Below, piece after piece: positions 22,267 through 25,912 of a stretch of DNA of 25,912 nucleotides. The translations under genes and the position numbers were made by a program. Numbering within the stretch: the first letter of the stretch is position 1; each line of letters starts with the position of its first letter. A model generated the notes under the pieces. The model was given only the letters and a program-made list of their open reading frames with translations, did no database searches and had not been told where the DNA came from. Origin of the DNA: RGIG8497 sp045593265 (GTDB taxonomy: Bacteria > Bacillota > Clostridia > RGIG6154); NCBI GenBank assembly GCA_045593265.1, contig JAZNWH010000052.1, positions 1 to 25,912 on the forward strand. The letters run 5' to 3'.

Positions 22267-23079
22267 TTATTTTCTTAATTTTATCTGTTTAATTAGTTGC
22301 TGTTCTTTTCCGCCGGGCAACGGGTATAAAAACTCATTGAGTACATCAGGTAATTCATCAATAAATCTCCCTCCAGTCATATGTCCCATAACATATTCCT
22401 GCAAATTAGATATAAAATACGCAAAAGCGAGAGATTCCGGCATGCTGTATAGACTGTAATATGGCTCTTCAATATTGGCACTTTGTCCAGTTTGCCACAA
22501 CTTCACAAATACATCATCAGATAATACTATGTGATTAACGCAATTAAACAATTTGTTAGAACACACTTGATTAAAAAATTGTTTTTTTAAGATACCATTA
22601 TAATTAATTTCATTAAGTGCTTCACATATCGTTTCGTCAGAAAGAGTACAGTTGTAAGAAAAAACACCATTAAATATAGCTTTTTCAGAATCTCCACATA
22701 TCACATTTGCATTATAGTTTGAGGTTCTTACAAATTGTTTTAGCTTAGTTGCATTAGTTATTTTGCTTTTGACCTCAATTATTCCAATTACACTCTCTGG
22801 AGGCAAAATCACAAAATCACCTTCAGAAAATAAAGTTGGATATGTATTTTGGTAAACAATTATATCTATTTGCTTAGTTATACTGTCCTTGCTTTTTACA
22901 AAACCAGTACCTACAGATGCATAACTTGGAAGCACTCGTTTAAGATAATTCATTAAAATAATTTCTTTATATCTACCGTCTTCTCCCCAATGATGTCCAT
23001 CAATGAGGTTTCTTACTCTTTTCTCATAGGCTTTAAATTCTGCTGCAACAGACTTTTGATACTCAACATAATTTGGCAT
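22267..23079 (-). CDS. DUF6602-like PD-(D/E)XK nuclease-fold protein
   Basis: A 270-aa soluble protein resembling the DUF6602 group. A PD-(D/E)XK-like core is visible: KQIDIIVYQNTYPTLF (Asp at about 70) and SVIGIIEVKSKI (Glu-Val-Lys at about 101-103), with a basic helical start (FKAYEKRVRNLIDGHHWGEDGRYKEI). The spacing D...ExK suits a restriction-type nuclease or a catalytic relic. It is translated from ATG 23079, 6 nt after the B3-domain gene stop, using GAGGAG in that gene's end. It is the last gene of the restriction operon, convergent with the methyltransferase. The substrate is unknown. It could be the second nuclease or a DNA-binding subunit of the system. Confidence 0.75.
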   Translation of the reverse strand: MPNYVEYQKSVAAEFKAYEKRVRNLIDGHHWGEDGRYKEIILMNYLKRVLPSYASVGTGFVKSKDSITKQIDIIVYQNTYPTLFSEGDFVILPPESVIGIIEVKSKITNATKLKQFVRTSNYNANVICGDSEKAIFNGVFSYNCTLSDETICEALNEINYNGILKKQFFNQVCSNKLFNCVNHIVLSDDVFVKLWQTGQSANIEEPYYSLYSMPESLAFAYFISNLQEYVMGHMTGGRFIDELPDVLNEFLYPLPGGKEQQLIKQIKLRK

Positions 23080-23085
23080 TATGAA

Positions 23086-24273
23086 TTACTCCTCTGATTC
23101 AGACTTTTCTTTATAAAACTCTTCGTAGGTTCCTATCTCTGAAAAATCAATAGAATAAACCAATTCACCATGTTTAGTAAATATTACACTGTCTATGCCA
23201 AACTTTTCAAGCATTTCATATGTTACTAACGTTCCCTCAGGTAATTCAAATACATTTCGAAGCAACCATTTTCCAAGTATCTTATTAGGATTGCTCATTA
23301 TCGACTTACCAATAAGCGGATTATTTTTATCTGCTTCCTGACATACTTTCGCCGGAATTTCGGTTCCGTCAGGCAATCTAAGGTTGAACACAGTATCTCT
23401 AGGCGGGAAGAAATCAGGAGCCTTTTCTCTGTCTTCTTTAAGATAAGGAATATAAATTTCATTGGGATCACGTTTTCTTCCACCAGCATTCCACTGATTC
23501 AGACCGCTTTTCTCAGGTACATACTTTTCATCTTTTTTAGTAGCATAAAGACGCAAACAAATTTGCGGTAACTTAGGAGTATCAGCCGGTATAATAATGT
23601 CTTTATCCGTATCATCAATTTCAATTCCGTCTTTTCCATACATTAAATTCATCAAGAAACTATATGGATCATCCATAATTTCAACATCAAAAGAATCAAG
23701 CAATTCCATATCTTTAAAAATCATATACAAGGTATTCTTTGAAGTGCTGAAATGATATGTGTGCTTTCCGTCTGTAAAATATGTATTATTTACATTTCCT
23801 CTGTTAGGTATCAAAGATAAATTATCGATATCGATATAGTCAAACGCATGCTCCAATATCTGCATAGCCCCAGGAACTCTTTTAACTATATGATAAATCA
23901 TCATGTCGATACCGTTCAGATTTTTAGTTACACGGATTCTTTCATTTCTGTATTCAGCTATGGTTTTTACCAAATCCATTCCCGTAAGTCCGGCAAAAGT
24001 TTCTCTCAATTTGCCGAATTCAGCAACTTTTTGGTCATCTTGTCCCATCCAAGTTTTAAGTCCTATTCCGATACGGTCTTTTTTTGCATCAGCAGAGCAA
24101 TCCATTCTTGCAAGATTTTCAGCATTCAAGTATTTACAAAATATATTCTCATGCGCTCTGTACGGTAAATACGGACAGTCGCTTTCAGAAAAAAGCAATG
24201 TAAGGTTACCGATAATTGCAAGCATCTTTTTATAGTTATTCTGTTGATTTACAGGTTGATTTTCATAAAACAT
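23086..24273 (-). CDS. Restriction-endonuclease-like protein with C-terminal B3-like DNA-binding domain
   Basis: A 395-aa protein. The C-terminal part (about 250-385) matches the B3-like DNA-recognition domain of NgoFVII/EcoRII-type enzymes by pattern: KSGLNQWNAGGRKRDPNEIYIP, FFPPRDTVFNLRLPDG, NKILGKWLLRNVF and TYEMLEKFGIDSVIF. The N-terminal part holds CSADAKKDRIGIGLKTW (59-75), a D-(X10)-K arrangement like a variant PD-(D/E)XK site, then QKVAEFGKLR, and near 170-190 a GKHTYHFSTSKNTL motif that could alternatively be a diverged PLD-type H-K site. The catalytic fold is therefore undecided. Most likely it is the restriction enzyme paired with the cytosine methyltransferase. The start has GGAGGG at 7 nt; it lies 12 nt after the upstream gene. 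Confidence 0.8.
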   Translation of the reverse strand: MFYENQPVNQQNNYKKMLAIIGNLTLLFSESDCPYLPYRAHENIFCKYLNAENLARMDCSADAKKDRIGIGLKTWMGQDDQKVAEFGKLRETFAGLTGMDLVKTIAEYRNERIRVTKNLNGIDMMIYHIVKRVPGAMQILEHAFDYIDIDNLSLIPNRGNVNNTYFTDGKHTYHFSTSKNTLYMIFKDMELLDSFDVEIMDDPYSFLMNLMYGKDGIEIDDTDKDIIIPADTPKLPQICLRLYATKKDEKYVPEKSGLNQWNAGGRKRDPNEIYIPYLKEDREKAPDFFPPRDTVFNLRLPDGTEIPAKVCQEADKNNPLIGKSIMSNPNKILGKWLLRNVFELPEGTLVTYEMLEKFGIDSVIFTKHGELVYSIDFSEIGTYEEFYKEKSESEE

Positions 24274-24285
24274 TCGCTTTCCCTC

Positions 24286-25071
24286 CTATAACTTCAATTC
24301 AGATAATTGATGCATGTCTTTACCTTGAACATAATAATTATCTGCATCCATAAGTGTTCTTTCATTTAACAACGAACCTTTAGGCAATATGTACTTGTTA
24401 TTTATGATATATACAAGTTCGTCATAAGTTATATATCCCATATAATCATATGTCCAATTTTTTTCCAAAAAAACTTCTCTTAAAAAGTCCTTTTCAGCCT
24501 CTTCAGAATATAGCAATTTGTGATTTTTCATTATCTGTTCACTGTTTGGGTGTACTCTTACTAAAGCCACATAATCATATTTATAAATGCTTTTGTCTAT
24601 GTTAGGAATATACCATCCTTTTTCATTCCAATCTTTTTGTTCCAAAAGAAGCAACTGTCCGTAATCTTTTGTTGATTTTATGGCAATTTCTGTTCCTTTC
24701 ACGGTTAGATCAACACTATCCCATATACCTTTACCCTCGACAGAAAAATCCGGATATACACTAGTATCAAATTGATGAAAATAATTACATGCACCGCATT
24801 CTGCTATTTTCCCCTGAAAAGTATTAGCGAAAATCTGTCCGTTAGTTCTTTCAATAGTTCCTCCGCTTCTGCAATTACGTTGATATGCTTCCGGAGAATA
24901 TGCCATTTTGTAAGAAAATTCAAAAACCTCTTCGACTGTTTTCTTTTTTAAGGCTGGTGATTTATCAAACGGTATTTTAACAGAAAATCTGTAAGAGTTT
25001 CCTTGCTTTTTTAAATATTCAAATTTGTCTTTATAATTTGTATTTTCAGTTTGATTTTTTATTATGCACAT
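24286..25071 (-). CDS. Putative PD-(D/E)XK-type nuclease or restriction-associated protein
   Basis: A 261-aa protein I cannot name. The central part has DSVDLTVKGTEIAIKSTKDYG (about 115-135), a D-(X)n-E-X-X-X-K pattern that resembles a restriction-enzyme core in which the usual ExK is IxK. GGTIERTNGQIFANTFQGKIAECG precedes it and looks like the helix carrying an acidic active-site residue (QGKIAE). The C-terminal third (YITYDELVYIINNKYILPKG) is family-specific. ATG 25071 is preferred over GTG 25080 because GAGGGTG lies 6 nt before it. It shares the operon with the B3-domain gene 12 nt downstream and follows the vsr remnant. Confidence 0.65.
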   Translation of the reverse strand: MCIIKNQTENTNYKDKFEYLKKQGNSYRFSVKIPFDKSPALKKKTVEEVFEFSYKMAYSPEAYQRNCRSGGTIERTNGQIFANTFQGKIAECGACNYFHQFDTSVYPDFSVEGKGIWDSVDLTVKGTEIAIKSTKDYGQLLLLEQKDWNEKGWYIPNIDKSIYKYDYVALVRVHPNSEQIMKNHKLLYSEEAEKDFLREVFLEKNWTYDYMGYITYDELVYIINNKYILPKGSLLNERTLMDADNYYVQGKDMHQLSELKL

Positions 25072-25118
25072 GCAGTTCACCCTCTTTGGTTAATCGTTTT
25101 TAATATTGTTTCAACACA

Positions 25119-25253
25119 TTATTTCTTGTAATTTTTACGGTAACGGTAACCCATATCCCATAGACGCTTTCTTAAGATACATTCAATTTTTGTGTCATTG
25201 GCTCTTATATCCTGCATATTCTTTCGTCTTTGTTCAGGAGTAAGATTATCCAT
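25119..25253 (-). pseudogene. vsr: Truncated very-short-patch repair endonuclease (vsr remnant)
   Basis: A 44-codon frame reads MDNLTPEQRRKNMQDIRAN, then DTKIECILRKRLWDMGYRYRKNYKK and stops with TAA. This is the Vsr N-terminus, where the family continues with a PGKPDIVF-type segment carrying the catalytic Asp. Everything beyond, including the zinc-binding and catalytic parts, is missing; the 38 bases to the next gene do not resume it. AGGT stands 5 nt before the ATG. Vsr nicks T-G mismatches that arise when 5-methylcytosine deaminates and always accompanies C5 methyltransferases, so its remnant supports a 5mC modification system here. It is too short to be active. Confidence 0.88.
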
Positions 25254-25281
25254 ATTGACCTGCCTTTACAAACAACTTATT

Positions 25282-25912
25282 TCATGAAAACAACTTCGAA
25301 ACCAGTGTCAAAAGCTGTCCTGTTAATCTTTTTATATCGTTACACGCTACAACTCTGCGGTAAATTTGTTTAAGCTCATCATAGCATGCCGACTCATCAT
25401 TTTCGTCCAAAGCAACAGCAATTACTTCAATACCTTTTTTATGAATTCTATTTGCAGTATTCTGCGTATCCTTTGTTGATACAGGCGGTGCATATTCGCT
25501 TTCGCCTACAACATGATACGGAACACCGTCAGATATTACAATAATGACTTTATTTTCGGCTGATGTATTCTCTTGCAAATATCTCTCTGCCCACATAAGC
25601 GACAAACCTTCTCTTGTTCCGTTGTCTGCGTCAAGAAGCATAATATTATACTTGTCATTAGGTTTATAATTAAAATCAATTAAAATATTATGTTCTACAA
25701 GCGGTTCATCAAATATCGCTCTGTGTTCAACTATTGCATGTTCTATATTATTTTTTGCTAATACCTCATGTAAGATGACAGAAGAAACCATTGCTCCGTC
25801 ACGGCGGTTTCCTTCCATAGACCCGGATCCGTCTATTAAAAACAGAATTGCAATATCCGGAACATCGACTCCTTGTACATTTCTGTACCAATACCTTTTC
25901 TTCGTGTCGCCA
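25282..25912 (-). CDS. VWA-domain protein, 5' end beyond the window
   Basis: The visible 210 codons are open to the right edge. The frame from there reads YWYRNVQGVDVPDIAILFLI, then the MIDAS motif DGSGSM (just before 25816), then the rest of a von Willebrand A fold with the second metal site in NGTREGLSLMWAERY and the strand KVIIVISDGVPY, ending VSKLFS. A start at the ATG 25818 would cut the MIDAS in half, so the gene surely continues upstream. CobT/NorD-like VWA proteins usually work with a MoxR/NorQ-type AAA+ ATPase, which would be expected just outside the window. It heads the visible operon; the vsr remnant begins 28 nt after its stop. Confidence 0.85.
   Translation of the reverse strand, partial: GDTKKRYWYRNVQGVDVPDIAILFLIDGSGSMEGNRRDGAMVSSVILHEVLAKNNIEHAIVEHRAIFDEPLVEHNILIDFNYKPNDKYNIMLLDADNGTREGLSLMWAERYLQENTSAENKVIIVISDGVPYHVVGESEYAPPVSTKDTQNTANRIHKKGIEVIAVALDENDESACYDELKQIYRRVVACNDIKRLTGQLLTLVSKLFS

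Noticed and set aside
1..25912. CRISPR array, toxin-antitoxin pair or prophage structural genes
   Set aside because: No regularly spaced repeats of 24-40 bp with unique spacers, no capsid or terminase genes, and no recognisable toxin-antitoxin pair were seen; the only mobile element is the IS3 copy.

Overview
The window looks like a chromosome segment of a low-GC, spore-forming Clostridia-type Firmicute. The evidence is AT-rich DNA, strong GGAGG-type ribosome binding sites, sigma-A promoters with 17-bp spacers, a GerW/YtfJ sporulation gene beside scpA-scpB, meso-diaminopimelate dehydrogenase, and a TetM-like GTPase of a kind seen in anaerobic Firmicutes. Species cannot be named from the sequence alone.

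Region 1 (1-12.9 kb) is mostly core housekeeping. A leftward operon reads M50 membrane protease - scpA - scpB - DUF2953 - gerW - pyk from one promoter. A divergent rightward set holds ddh, a patatin-like lipase and a dihydrouridine synthase, and it ends at a terminator shared with a leftward transaldolase/fructose-6-phosphate aldolase gene. That aldolase gene and a DeoR-type regulator are transcribed divergently from interlocked promoters with repeated GTTGAT-type sites. The regulator is translationally coupled to an unusual fusion of a TetM-like ribosomal GTPase and a C-terminal NYN (YacP/Rae1-like) RNase domain. An alkD-like gene follows, broken by one in-frame stop, and then tadA, which has its own promoter and almost no leader.

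Region 2 (12.9-25.9 kb) begins at tRNA-Ser(CGA), a common integration point, and is an accessory defence region. It contains a candidate small RNA unit, a 1512-aa SIR2-STAND (Avs5-like) NTPase, a structured intergenic element, and a three-gene cargo operon (unknown, DUF6809-like, secreted Listeria-Bacteroides-repeat protein). It also has an HTH-fused cytosine-5 DNA methyltransferase and a convergent operon. That operon encodes a VWA protein (cut by the window edge), a truncated vsr, a putative nuclease, a restriction-enzyme-like protein with a B3-like C-terminal domain, and a DUF6602-like PD-(D/E)XK protein. A complete 1325-bp IS3-family element sits exactly in the loop of what was the shared bidirectional terminator between the methyltransferase and the restriction operon.

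How the parts may work together: the methyltransferase, the B3-domain protein and the vsr relic look like a 5mC restriction-modification locus, extended with extra nuclease-like and VWA components. SIR2-STAND would act as an independent abortive-infection system. The most novel-looking items are the GTPase-NYN fusion, the composite restriction/VWA operon, the promoter-terminator small RNA unit beside the SIR2 gene, and the structured element upstream of that gene.
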